Assembly (NCBI RefSeq): GCF_019977195.1
Contig: NZ_AP024643.1
Coordinates: forward strand, 744,001-808,000
DNA from: Arthrobacter sp. StoSoilA2
Lineage (GTDB): Bacteria; Actinomycetota; Actinomycetes; Actinomycetales; Micrococcaceae
DNA length: 64,000 nucleotides
Direction of reading: 5' to 3'
Part shown: positions 1-8,089 of the stretch, piece by piece
Numbering within the stretch: the first letter of the stretch is position 1
Layout: each line of letters begins with the position of its first letter
Program-made: the position numbers and the translations under genes
The notes under the pieces: generated by a model
Told to the model about the DNA's origin: nothing
The model's input: only the letters and a program-made list of their open reading frames with translations
The model's database searches: none

Positions 1-74
1 GGTTTTGGCGGTCGTTCTCTCAGATCCTGTCCCTTGCTGCGGACAAGAATGGGCCACGGGATTACTGTTCAGGC

Positions 75-575
75 ATGGGTACTTGGACCGCACTAAGGAG
101 CGTGTTCGGCAACCTGCCCCTTCCTCCGGGACAGGTGACCGGTTTGATTGTCGACGTGGTCCTGAAGCGACGGTTCCCCTGGCCACTGCCAGGATCTGAA
201 GCACTTCAAAAGATTGCGGGTTCTGGCCTGCTGGTGATCGGTGGAGGGCTGAATGCCTGGGCTTTGGCTGAGCGGGCCCGCCGTTCGGCGAGTCGCTTCG
301 AGTTGGAGCGGCCGCAGGAATTGGTGACCAGCGGGCCATACGCACTAACCCGCCATCCAATGTATGTGGGGTGGTGGCTCATCCACTTGGGTGGGGGGAT
401 CCTCGCCGGTTCATCGTGGGTGCTCATGACTTTGCCGGCTGGAATCCTCGTGGAACACAAGGGCGTGCTCCGGGAAGAAGGCGAACTGTCGGAATATTTC
501 CGTGAGTACGCCGAATACGCGACAAAGACTCCTCGCTACCTCGGATTCCAGCGTCGCCGCCCTGTGAACCGCTGA
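75..575 (+). CDS. Isoprenylcysteine carboxyl methyltransferase (ICMT)-family membrane methyltransferase
   Basis: A 166-residue integral membrane protein. The family signature SGPYALTRHPMYVGW lies at residues 86-100 and is followed by a conserved acidic/aromatic C-terminal block (EHKG...YFREY, about 127-145). In ICMT/phospholipid methyltransferase proteins these parts bind S-adenosylmethionine and the membrane substrate. Hydrophobic segments are near residues 20-30, 48-66 and 95-125. The bacterial members methylate lipids or small hydrophobic compounds; the substrate cannot be read here. The ATG has only a weak ribosome-binding site. It stands alone, upstream of a repeat-rich spacer. The family call is firm, the substrate is open. 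Confidence 0.8.
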   Translation: MGTWTALRSVFGNLPLPPGQVTGLIVDVVLKRRFPWPLPGSEALQKIAGSGLLVIGGGLNAWALAERARRSASRFELERPQELVTSGPYALTRHPMYVGWWLIHLGGGILAGSSWVLMTLPAGILVEHKGVLREEGELSEYFREYAEYATKTPRYLGFQRRRPVNR

Positions 576-623
576 CATCATCGTGTGATGTGACCGAGCG
601 TTCCCCGGAAAGGGGGATTAGCT

Positions 624-705
624 GAGTGAGGATCGGTGGAAGCGGGTCAGGATGTGAGTGAGGATCGGTGGAAGCGGGTCAGGATGTGAGTGGGGATCGG
701 TGGGG
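624..705 (+). repeat. Tandem 32-bp intergenic repeat, locus A (about 2.5 copies)
   Basis: Copies begin at 624, 656 and 688 with an exact 32-base period; the third is truncated and diverged. The shared core is CAGGATGTGAGTGAGGATCG. A more distant relative (GATGTGA..GAGCGTTCC, then a CCGGAA-type stem) lies just upstream at about 585-612. The same family with the same period recurs in inverse orientation at 40657-40760, also directly behind a gene. Two to three contiguous copies without unique spacers exclude a CRISPR array. Confidence 0.75.
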
Positions 706-815
706 TGGGACAATAAGACCGGTGTTGGGCCGGCGGCCCCACCAACCACAGTGCTAATACAGCCGGGTGCCTGAACCAACAGCGCCCGCGCGAACCACTA
801 CGAAATGGATGACCC

Positions 816-1526
816 ATGCCCTCGCCTTCCGGCTCCAGCACCTTGAGCAAGCCTGCACCCCGCTTTGCCTCGATCGGCTCCCCGTACTTTGGCATCATGC
901 TCGCCATCATGGCCGTGGTGCTGATCCTGTCCAATATCGGCGCATCCAAGGGCGTCGTGCTTGGTCCGATCATCACTGATGGCGGATTCTTCCTGTTCCC
1001 GCTGGCCTACATCCTGGGCGACGTCATGAGCGAGGTCTACGGCTTCAAAGTGGCCCGCAAGGCCATCATTACCTCGTTCGCCCTCTCCGTCTTCGCCTCG
1101 CTCTGCTACTGGGTGATCATCGTGCTTCCCGGTTTCACGGATGAGTATGGAACCGCCAAGCAGGCCGCTATCGAAGGCGCACTGGGACCGGTCCCGCAAA
1201 TCGTGCTCGCTTCACTTCTGGCCTTCCTCGCCGGCCAGACCATCAACTCCTGGATCCTGGTAAAGATGAAGGAGCGCACGGGCGAAAAGACCCTGTGGGC
1301 CCGGCTCATGGGCTCCTCCGTGGTGGGTGAATTCGTGGACACTCTGATCTTCTGCAGCATCGCGGCCTCGGTCATCGGCATCACGGACTTTGGAATGTTC
1401 GCGAACTACGTCCTGGTGGGCTTCGTCTACAAGACCGCCGTCGAGTTCCTCTTTGTCCCGATCACAGTCCTGGTAGTTGGCTACATCAAGAAGCGCGAGC
1501 CGAGCTACGGGCCAGTCGCGGCCTAG
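816..1526 (+). CDS. yhhQ: Queuosine precursor transporter (VUT/YhhQ family)
   Basis: A 236-residue membrane protein with about six hydrophobic segments and the family landmarks: an early NIGASKG loop, the FPLAYILGDVMSEVYGF segment (about residues 61-77) and a C-terminal FVYKTAVEFLFVP helix. VUT-family proteins import queuine or preQ1-type precursors. The gene faces tgt convergently, so transport and tRNA insertion sit side by side. No queCDEF biosynthesis genes are in the window, which suggests salvage. No clear preQ1 riboswitch was recognised in the about 110-base leader. The ATG at 816 has a weak purine-rich site upstream. Confidence 0.88.
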   Translation: MPSPSGSSTLSKPAPRFASIGSPYFGIMLAIMAVVLILSNIGASKGVVLGPIITDGGFFLFPLAYILGDVMSEVYGFKVARKAIITSFALSVFASLCYWVIIVLPGFTDEYGTAKQAAIEGALGPVPQIVLASLLAFLAGQTINSWILVKMKERTGEKTLWARLMGSSVVGEFVDTLIFCSIAASVIGITDFGMFANYVLVGFVYKTAVEFLFVPITVLVVGYIKKREPSYGPVAA

Positions 1527-1534
1527 TCCCGGGC

Positions 1535-1603
1535 CGAGATCGCCGGAACCGTGTGAGTTCGCCGGAAGTTTCCGCACGCTCACGCAGGCTTCCGGCGATC
1601 TCG
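1535..1603. terminator. Nested hairpin between convergent yhhQ and tgt
   Basis: Arms 1535-1548 and 1590-1603 are perfect 14-base complements (CGAGATCGCCGGAA and its reverse complement). The 41-base loop can fold further: GTGAG 1553-1557 with CTCAC 1579-1583, and CGGAA 1563-1567 with TTCCG 1570-1574. It lies in the only gap between two convergent stops, so it probably terminates both transcripts. The strand symmetry and the placement are the evidence; no long U tract is present. Confidence 0.7.
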
Positions 1604-1606
1604 ACG

Positions 1607-2932
1607 CTACGAGTAGTACCGCCCCAGCGTCTCGGCCTTGAACTCGAAGAACTCCCCGGACTCGATGGCCAGCCGGGCGTCGTCCACCATCTTCACCACG
1701 AAGCGCTCGTTGTGGATCGAAATGAGAGTTGCCGAAAGCATTTCCTTGGCCTTGTACAGGTGGTGGATGTACGCGCGGGAGTAGTTCTGGCAGGCGTAGC
1801 AGTCACACCCCTCCTGCAGCGGCCCGAAATCGGCCTTGTAGCGGGCACCGGACAAGTTGAAGCGCCCGGACGGCGTGTAGAACGCGGAATTTCGGGCCAC
1901 ACGCGTGGGGGAGACACAGTCGAACGTGTCGGCACCGTTCTCGATAGCCGTGAAGATATCGTCCGGCTCGGAAATACCCAGCAGGTGCCGGGGCTTGTTC
2001 TCGGGAAGTTCCTCGTTGCACCACCGCACGATGGTGCCCAGGTTCTCCTTTTCCAACGCACCGCCGATCCCGTACCCGTCAAATGGCATGGCGCCGAGGT
2101 CCCGGCATGCTTTGCGGCGCAGGTCCTCATACTGGGCACCCTGGATCACACCGAACAGCGCCTGGTAGGGCTTCCCCACCCGGGAAACCGTCAAACGGGC
2201 ATGCTCTTCCAAGCACCGCAGCGCCCATAGCCGGGTCCGCTCCAGCGACTCCTCCTGGTACGCCCGGGAGTTCTGCAGGGTTGTCAGTTCGTCGAACGCG
2301 AACATGATGTCCGCGCCGATTTGGTGCTGGACCTGCATGGAAATTTCGGGGGAGAAGCGGTGCCGGTCGCCGTTGAGGTGCGACTTGAACCACACGCCGT
2401 CGTCATCGATATGCGCCAGCCGTTCCTTGCCGGGCGCCACCGCGTCGTCGGGCCCGGAAGTGTCCACGTTCTTCATGTCGATGACCTTCTTGAAGCCCGA
2501 ACCAAGACTCATCACCTGGAACCCGCCTGAATCCGTGAACGTCGGCCCGGACCAGTTCATGAAAGCACCCAGCCCGCCCGCGGCGTCGAGGATTTCGGGG
2601 CCTGGCTGCAGGTACAAATGGTAGGCGTTGGCCAGTACAGCCTGCGCGCCGAGTGCGGCAATCGACTCGGGCAGGACGGCTTTGACTGTGGCTTTGGTCC
2701 CGACGGCGATGAACGCGGGCGTCTGTATGGTTCCGTGCGGCGTGGTGATGGTTCCGGTCCGGCCCAGGAAGGTTCCGCCGTTGGCCTCGACCAAGGCGTC
2801 CGACGGCGAACACGTTTCAGTCAGCCGCTGGCCCACTGAAAAGGAGAACCCGGATTGTTGGGATGAAAGATCCGGCAAGGCAGGGGCGGGTGTGGACGGG
2901 GGCGACGAGGGCAGGAAAGCGGAAGCTGGCAC
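1607..2932 (-). CDS. tgt: Queuine tRNA-ribosyltransferase
   Basis: A 441-residue TIM-barrel enzyme that exchanges guanine-34 of GUN anticodon tRNAs for queuine (or preQ1). TDSGGFQ is at 133-139, its Asp matching the base-recognition/acid-base Asp of the family. The nucleophile region DTFDCVSPTR is at 335-344 (Asp338 expected nucleophile). Zinc ligands fit C376, C378, C381 and H407. The N-terminus is about 45 residues longer than usual and Pro/Ser-rich, so translation may begin further in; no better ribosome-binding site was found. It is convergent with the precursor transporter. Confidence 0.95.
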   Translation of the reverse strand: MPASAFLPSSPPSTPAPALPDLSSQQSGFSFSVGQRLTETCSPSDALVEANGGTFLGRTGTITTPHGTIQTPAFIAVGTKATVKAVLPESIAALGAQAVLANAYHLYLQPGPEILDAAGGLGAFMNWSGPTFTDSGGFQVMSLGSGFKKVIDMKNVDTSGPDDAVAPGKERLAHIDDDGVWFKSHLNGDRHRFSPEISMQVQHQIGADIMFAFDELTTLQNSRAYQEESLERTRLWALRCLEEHARLTVSRVGKPYQALFGVIQGAQYEDLRRKACRDLGAMPFDGYGIGGALEKENLGTIVRWCNEELPENKPRHLLGISEPDDIFTAIENGADTFDCVSPTRVARNSAFYTPSGRFNLSGARYKADFGPLQEGCDCYACQNYSRAYIHHLYKAKEMLSATLISIHNERFVVKMVDDARLAIESGEFFEFKAETLGRYYS

Positions 2933-2979
2933 GCTACCAAGTGTGCCAGCTTTACCGCGGGTAACCTGCGGAACCCGGC

Positions 2980-3690
2980 CTAGGAACTGTAGTTCTCAGC
3001 CTTCCACTTGTCCCAGGAGGACCTGATGTCCGCCAAGGTGTGGGCCCCCAAATCGTAGGTGGAGGCAATCACCATGGAACCGCCGTCGGGCCTTTTCTCG
3101 GGGATCGGCAGTTGCTCTGCAACGATCAGCAAACCATCGCCATGCTCGGCGTAGCTGTGCACCGTGAGGCCAACCTGGTGACGGCTCTTGAACCACACCC
3201 GGCCGGAGATCTCCTCGCCGGTTCCAAGTGTGAGGGAGTAGTCATCGCCGACCGGGGGGAGATCGCCCAGTCCCAGCTTTTGAATGGCCGGCCCACCACT
3301 TCCCGGAAGGGACACGAAGTGGGTTCGCCGTTGACCGTGTGGGTGTCTCTCAAGAGCGAAACGGAGTTGGTGCAGGAATGTGAGCCAGCCCTGGGTGATG
3401 TCCTCGTCCCATTCCGCCCACTCGGAATCGTGGTCCAGCGCGGCGCGCGTGACCTTCACTTCCGTGCCGCCGGAAACAGGGTGGAGCTCGAACTCGTCCC
3501 CGCCATGCACAGTCAACTTGGTGTGATCGGGATTTTCCACCACATCCGGGTGAAAGTAGATCTGCTTGATTTCGTCGGCGAGGTCATCGGCCTCCCATCC
3601 GTGCCATTGAGCCACCAGGGAGGGTTCGCGCAGCATTGTCCAAACCTGCTGCGCGTCGGCATTAACCACAACGCTCAGATTGTTCGTCAT
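2980..3690 (-). CDS. SRPBCC (START-like/AHSA1) domain protein
   Basis: 236 residues. The first about 115 match the SRPBCC pattern: a beta strand, the VNADAQQVWTMLREPSLVAQW helix region, a central sheet and a C-terminal amphipathic helix with GWLTFLHQLRFALE. The second half is a further START-like or accessory region. Such proteins bind hydrophobic ligands in a helix-grip fold; the ligand is unknown. It stands alone between tgt and a hypothetical gene on the same strand. Two other SRPBCC proteins occur in this window (45931 and 62874) and are not close copies. Confidence 0.75.
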   Translation of the reverse strand: MTNNLSVVVNADAQQVWTMLREPSLVAQWHGWEADDLADEIKQIYFHPDVVENPDHTKLTVHGGDEFELHPVSGGTEVKVTRAALDHDSEWAEWDEDITQGWLTFLHQLRFALERHPHGQRRTHFVSLPGSGGPAIQKLGLGDLPPVGDDYSLTLGTGEEISGRVWFKSRHQVGLTVHSYAEHGDGLLIVAEQLPIPEKRPDGGSMVIASTYDLGAHTLADIRSSWDKWKAENYSS

Positions 3691-3781
3691 GGCCCCGAAT
3701 CTACCGCCGTTCCCGTCTCTAAAACAGGTCTTGAAGTTTAGAAGTGCCGGGATTAGGCGGACGAATCAGGACACAGCTGGT

Positions 3782-4792
3782 TCAGGCGCGCACAGCATCC
3801 AGTTCGATGCCGATGCGCCGGCCCAGTTCCTCTTCTCCCAGGGTCTCCGATCCACCGTGGGCCCGCAGGAACAGCAGCGACTCGAGGCGCAGGAACCGCC
3901 ATTCACGCTCGGCTTCATGATTGCCGTTATCGATCGCGCGGAAAATTTCCTTGTCGTACAGATTCGGTTCGTTAAGCGCGCGCTGGCGGACCTTGGCGGC
4001 GATGCGTGCCTTGAAGGGGTCTGTTTCCTCCGACTCGTGCGCGCGCAGCAATTTCTCGTACACGGCAGCTCGTTCGGTTTGTCCGCCTTCACGGCAGATG
4101 AAGCTGGAGAGCGCAAGCGCGCGTTCGATCGACGCCCAGCGGTCCGGGTTGCCGTCAAAGGGCAGCACGTTCAGGAGATCCGCGACCGCAAGGGCGTTGT
4201 CCGGATCGCGCAGCACGATGCAGAGATCGAACGCCAGGTTGCTGAGGTCCCGGAGGCAGCTGCCGGACTTGGTGTTGATGCCCTTCGCCAGCCTTTCGGC
4301 GAGCACCTGAACACCGTTCTTGCCCTTGTGATTGGCGACGGCGGCCCGCACCACAGCTTCAGGCGTCCCGTCCGGCCCGGGGATCAGCGCGAGTTCTTCG
4401 GGGGCCGGAGTGGTGACGGCTGGTGGCGTTTGTGGGCGTGGGGGGACGACGACGGCGGAGCCCGCGGCTGCTTGCACCTCGTCTTCAGTGGAGGTGCTGG
4501 AGTCCGCGTCGGCTTCGGATTCAGGCGGCAGGACGACTGCGGAGCCTGGCACGGCCGAGCCATCCGAAGCTCCGGCACCCACGGGCACGCTGGAGCCGGC
4601 AGCGATACGCGCGATGCCGCCGTCGACCGTTGTCACCACCAACAGCGCGGCAACGCCGTAATCATCGTCCTGGACCTCGATACTGGCGATTTCCTCTGCG
4701 GGCCCGTCTCCGGGAAGGAACACAAAGTCTCCGGGTTGCAGGTCCCCAGCCTGCTTTTCGCGGTATTGCTGTGAGGCTGGGCTGTGAGTCAT
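3782..4792 (-). CDS. Hypothetical protein with low-complexity linker (Micrococcaceae-type)
   Basis: 336 residues, not recognised with certainty. Residues about 10-70 form a small beta-rich domain (GDLQPGDFVFLPGDGPAEEI). A Ser/Ala/Pro/Glu-rich linker follows (about 75-130). The C-terminal about 200 residues are a helical, charge-rich region with no membrane segment or signal peptide. The alternation of hydrophobic and charged helices resembles TPR-like or scaffold proteins, but no motif confirms this. Codon use matches its neighbours. Translation probably starts at the ATG at 4792. Confidence 0.6.
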   Translation of the reverse strand: MTHSPASQQYREKQAGDLQPGDFVFLPGDGPAEEIASIEVQDDDYGVAALLVVTTVDGGIARIAAGSSVPVGAGASDGSAVPGSAVVLPPESEADADSSTSTEDEVQAAAGSAVVVPPRPQTPPAVTTPAPEELALIPGPDGTPEAVVRAAVANHKGKNGVQVLAERLAKGINTKSGSCLRDLSNLAFDLCIVLRDPDNALAVADLLNVLPFDGNPDRWASIERALALSSFICREGGQTERAAVYEKLLRAHESEETDPFKARIAAKVRQRALNEPNLYDKEIFRAIDNGNHEAEREWRFLRLESLLFLRAHGGSETLGEEELGRRIGIELDAVRA

Positions 4793-4913
4793 CGGAAGTC
4801 CTTTGGTTCTCTTGCGGTCCGCCGTCCAGTCTACAAACTCCGGCCGCCGCCAGAGGCGGGACCCGCTAAAGGACGCCGCCTAACTACAGGAGCCGCCGAA
4901 CTACAGCGGCGAA

Positions 4914-5453
4914 CTACAGGACGATGCCCGAGAAAGCCAGCGCCTGGCGCACGAGGTTGCCGCGGCCGCCCTCGAACTCCTGCTGTACATCGTCACTCAG
5001 GACTTCCCGTGGCGTCATCCAGGTGAGTTCCAAGGCGTCCTGGCGCGGTTCGCATTCGCCTGTGACCGGGATGATGAACACAAGCGACACGGCGTGTTGG
5101 CGGTCGTCGGTGAATCCGGTCTGCGAAGGCGCGGGGAAGTATTCGGCCACGGTGAAGGGAACGGGGCTGATGGGCAGTTGCGGGAACGCGAGGGGGCCGA
5201 GGTCCTTTTCCATGTGCCGCAGCAGGGCTGCCCGGATGGTTTCACGGTAAAGGACGCGGCCGGAGACGAGGTAGCGAACCATGTTGCCGTCGGCGTCGCC
5301 CTGCAGGAGGGAGCCGACTTCATTGACGTACCCGAGCGGATCCAGGCGGACGGGGACTGCCTCCACGTAGACCATGGGAAGGCGGCCGCGGGCTTCGAAG
5401 AGGTCTTCGTCGGAAAGCCAGCCTGGATACGGGTCGGGTGTACGTACGCTCAT
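4914..5453 (-). CDS. Nudix-fold family protein, catalytic Nudix box not evident
   Basis: 179 residues resembling the actinobacterial DUF4916/Nudix-like proteins. It has an N-terminal YVEAVPVRLDPLGYV strand pair, a central TIRAALLRHMEKDLG helix and the ALELTWMTPREVL segment typical of the C-terminal part of Nudix folds. The canonical GX5EX7REUXEEXGU box is not visible, and the helix carries R-x-A-x-x-R-H instead, so hydrolase activity is doubtful. It stands alone, leftward, between a hypothetical gene and the catabolic island. Confidence 0.6.
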   Translation of the reverse strand: MSVRTPDPYPGWLSDEDLFEARGRLPMVYVEAVPVRLDPLGYVNEVGSLLQGDADGNMVRYLVSGRVLYRETIRAALLRHMEKDLGPLAFPQLPISPVPFTVAEYFPAPSQTGFTDDRQHAVSLVFIIPVTGECEPRQDALELTWMTPREVLSDDVQQEFEGGRGNLVRQALAFSGIVL

Positions 5454-5530
5454 GGTTAAGTTCTACCGCATCCCCGGCCGAAGTTCCTTGGCAGCGAGGC
5501 CGTGGCCGCGGGGTTACGCTCTTGGCGGCA

Positions 5531-6139
5531 TTAGCCGGCCAGGATGGACTGGAGCGGCTCCCCGGATGCTATGCGTGCAAGGATGGCAGGCTCCGCCGCG
5601 TCCGATGCGAGCGCCTTCCCCAGAATGTCGCGTGCGGCTTCGGGCGCCAGGACGATCAGACCGTTGTCGTCGCCCAGGACCAGGTCACCTGGGTTGACCT
5701 CCACGCCTCCAACCAGCACCGGGACATTGACGGCGGAGCCGGTTCCGTACAGGCGTTTAGTGGTGAGGCACGACGTCCCGCGGGCGAATACGGGCAAGCC
5801 GGTCTGCCGCAGTTCCAGGACATCGGTCGCCACACCGTCAACCACGACGGCGGCCGCACCTTGGGCGAGTGCTGCGGCTGCGGTTACGGCCCCCACGGGC
5901 GCGTGTTGGTGGTCCCCGCACATGTCCACCACGAGGACGTCCCCGGGCTGCAGTGCGAGGAGCGCACGGTTCATGGCGATGGCGTCGTGGTCTGCGATCC
6001 GGACGGTGACGGCGGGTCCGGCGATCTTCACGTTTGCCAGCAAGGACTGGATGGTCGGGGAGACGAAGCCGTCTTCGAGGAAGTGGCCGATGGTGGGGTA
6101 GCTGACGGCTGTCAGGTCTTCAAGGAGTGTTGAACTCAC
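5531..6139 (-). CDS. RraA-like protein (HMG/CHA aldolase or oxaloacetate decarboxylase family)
   Basis: About 202 residues. A GTG start at 6139 is chosen because GAGGA lies 7 bases upstream and the start overlaps the RidA stop in a GTGA junction. The fold signature is present: G-PAVTVRI, the GDVLVVDMCGDH segment and the VVDGVATD loop with GLPVFARG. In class II HMG/CHA aldolases this fold cleaves 4-hydroxy-4-methyl-2-oxoglutarate or decarboxylates oxaloacetate. It is the last gene of the transporter-RidA-RraA operon. An aldolase/decarboxylase role in that pathway is more likely than RNase E inhibition, but is inferred. Confidence 0.8.
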   Translation of the reverse strand: MSSTLLEDLTAVSYPTIGHFLEDGFVSPTIQSLLANVKIAGPAVTVRIADHDAIAMNRALLALQPGDVLVVDMCGDHQHAPVGAVTAAAALAQGAAAVVVDGVATDVLELRQTGLPVFARGTSCLTTKRLYGTGSAVNVPVLVGGVEVNPGDLVLGDDNGLIVLAPEAARDILGKALASDAAEPAILARIASGEPLQSILAG

Positions 6140-6543
6140 GTGGGATCCTCTTCTTTCCGCGGAACAACGGCCACGCACTCGATTTCCAACGACACGCCCC
6201 ACAGGCCCACGCACACGGTGGTCCGTGCAGGCTTGGCGGTGCCGAAGTACTCCACGTAAACGCGGTTGTATTCCGCGAGTTGGTCCTGGTTGGTCAGGTA
6301 CGTGTTGACCTTGACCACGTGCTCAAGGCTGGATCCCGCGGCTTCCAACACTCCGGCGAGGTTTTCGATAGTCTGCCGGACCTGCCCTTCGAAGGTGTCC
6401 GGCTGATCGTCCAGGCCCGTGATCGCGGGGATCTGGCCCGAAGTGAACACGAAACCGTTGGCAATGACCGCCGGGGAGAAGGGCCCGACGGCGGGCGCCT
6501 GGCCGGGGATACCGGCCAGGCGCTCGATGGTGGTGACGGTCAC
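6136..6543 (-). CDS. RidA (YjgF/YER057c/UK114) family enamine/imine deaminase
   Basis: 135 residues, the normal size for this trimeric family. Landmarks are the N-terminal G(P)FSPAVIANGFVFTSGQIP, the VKVNTYLTN strand and the C-terminal P-ARTTVCVG...LEIECVAVVP block with the conserved Arg that binds the substrate carboxylate. RidA proteins hydrolyse reactive 2-aminoacrylate-like enamines; catabolic paralogues act on pathway intermediates. The GTG start overlaps the transporter stop by four bases, and its stop overlaps the RraA start, so the three genes are translationally coupled. Confidence 0.88.
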   Translation of the reverse strand: MTVTTIERLAGIPGQAPAVGPFSPAVIANGFVFTSGQIPAITGLDDQPDTFEGQVRQTIENLAGVLEAAGSSLEHVVKVNTYLTNQDQLAEYNRVYVEYFGTAKPARTTVCVGLWGVSLEIECVAVVPRKEEDPT

Positions 6544-7907
6544 CGCGTTGCCGCGGCTTCCGTGGAGCGGGCTTCAGCAGGTGCTTCGTCGACGGCGTCG
6601 ATGTTGCCGTACCGTGTCTCGGTCAGCAGGAAGAGGGCAACCAGGGACAATCCGGCGGCGGCCATGATGTACCAGGCGATCGAGGAGCTTTGGTGTGTCA
6701 TGCCCAGGAGCCACGTGGTGACGAACGGCGTGGCGGCACTGCCCAGCAGGCCGGACAGCATGTAGGCCACGGACAGGCCCGAGTAGCGGACCTTGGATCC
6801 AAAGAGCTCGGCAAGGAACGTGGCTATCGGTCCGTAGTTGGCGCAGAACGCGGTCATCATGGCGAGGTAGGCAACGAAGAGCAGTGCCACCGACTTGGTG
6901 TCCATCAGCCAGAACATCGGGAAGGCCAGGGCGGCCTCGGCAGCGACACCGGCGAAGATGATCGGTTTGCGGCCGTACTTGTCCGAAAGCCTGCCGAAGA
7001 ACGGGATGAGGAAGAGTCCCAGGATGCAGGAAGCCAGAACCACCCAGAGCATGAGGCTCTCGGAGTGACCAAGTTCCTTCTTGCCGTAGGAGACGCCGGA
7101 GGCAACCAACAGGGTGAACGTGCTGCCCGTGGAAAGGGTGGCGATGCCGCCCAGGACCACCTGCTTCCAGTACTTGGCCATCAAAGCGGCGAACGGCATC
7201 TTGGCCTTGGCGCCAGCGGTCTTGACTGCCTGGAAGGACGGGGTTTCCTCAATGTTCAGGCGGATGTAGATGCCCACTGTGACCAGGAGGACGGAGGCGA
7301 GGAACGGGATACGCCAGCCCCATGAATACAGTGCTTCGGTGCTGACCGTGGAGGCCACGATCAGGAATGCGACATTGGCGATCAACGTACCGGCGGGCAC
7401 GCCAACCTGCACCAGGGAACCGTAGAAACCACGGCGGGTGGGAGGTGCATGTTCAACCGTCATGAGCACCGCCCCGCCCCATTCGCCGCCGAGGGCCAGG
7501 CCCTGGATGACGCGGAGCAGAAGAAGCAGCAACGGGGCCATGATGCCGATGCTGTTGTAGTCAGGCAGCAGCCCGATGGCGAACGTTGCCGCTCCCATGG
7601 TCAGCAGCGAAACCAGGAGCATGGATTTGCGTCCCAGTCGGTCGCCGAAGTGACCAAAGATGATGGCGCCCACCATGCGGGCAATATAGGCGGAAGCGAA
7701 GGTGCCGAAGGCCAGCATGGTGCCGACGATTGGATCGAAGCTGGGGAAGAAGATCTTGTTGAAGACGAGGGCCGACGCTGTTCCGAAGACGAAAAGGTCG
7801 TACCACTCGACGGTGGTGCCAATAACGCTGGCAAGGGCAATCTTGCGCATCTTGGTCAGGTCCAACCTGGCTGTGGATGCGGAGGAAGTATCTACCGTGG
7901 GGGCCAT
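6540..7907 (-). CDS. MFS transporter, metabolite:H+ symporter (MHS) type
   Basis: About 455 residues with 12 predicted membrane segments. MHS landmarks are GTTVEWYDLFVFG near the N-terminus, GHFGDRLGRK (motif A) in loop 2-3 and RVIQGLALGGEWGGAV in helix 4. The ATG at 7907 has GGAG six bases upstream and removes an unlikely 14-residue extension. MHS proteins import organic acids, shikimate, betaines and similar solutes with protons. It is the first gene of the leftward operon and only distantly related to the second MHS transporter at 9439, so the two may carry different compounds. Confidence 0.9.
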   Translation of the reverse strand: MAPTVDTSSASTARLDLTKMRKIALASVIGTTVEWYDLFVFGTASALVFNKIFFPSFDPIVGTMLAFGTFASAYIARMVGAIIFGHFGDRLGRKSMLLVSLLTMGAATFAIGLLPDYNSIGIMAPLLLLLLRVIQGLALGGEWGGAVLMTVEHAPPTRRGFYGSLVQVGVPAGTLIANVAFLIVASTVSTEALYSWGWRIPFLASVLLVTVGIYIRLNIEETPSFQAVKTAGAKAKMPFAALMAKYWKQVVLGGIATLSTGSTFTLLVASGVSYGKKELGHSESLMLWVVLASCILGLFLIPFFGRLSDKYGRKPIIFAGVAAEAALAFPMFWLMDTKSVALLFVAYLAMMTAFCANYGPIATFLAELFGSKVRYSGLSVAYMLSGLLGSAATPFVTTWLLGMTHQSSSIAWYIMAAAGLSLVALFLLTETRYGNIDAVDEAPAEARSTEAAATR

Positions 7908-7962
7908 CTGATTCTCCGGATGGGGTGCGGGGACGAATGTCCGGTGCAAAGTAGCTACAACT

Positions 7963-7986
7963 ATGGTGTGTGCCCGATCACACCAT
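7963..7986. promoter_or_regulatory. Palindromic candidate operator ATGGTGTG-N8-CACACCAT
   Basis: The arms 7963-7970 and 7979-7986 are perfect 8-base complements with an 8-base spacer. The site lies 56 bases upstream of the MHS transporter start, in the 180-base gap between the leftward operon and pucR. Position and symmetry suit a dimeric regulator; the adjacent PucR protein is the obvious candidate. No exact second copy is seen before the rightward operon. A weaker GTG/CAC-type element lies over the pucR start (about 9296-9307). Confidence 0.5.
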
Positions 7987-8089
7987 CAATGGCATTACTT
8001 CCATCAAAACGCGGCTGGGAATGTGAAAACACACAGCGGAGCGATGCACCAACGCTCGGCATCAACTCCCGACGGCGGCACCTCCTCAC

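Noticed and set aside
624..705. CRISPR array
   Set aside because: Only two to three contiguous copies and no unique spacers; the repeat also recurs elsewhere in inverse orientation without cas genes.
700..815. preQ1 riboswitch upstream of the queuosine transporter
   Set aside because: Looked for the short pseudoknot with an A-rich tail near the start; not found.
4914..5453. Active Nudix hydrolase
   Set aside because: The Nudix box is not visible, so the gene is listed as Nudix-like only.
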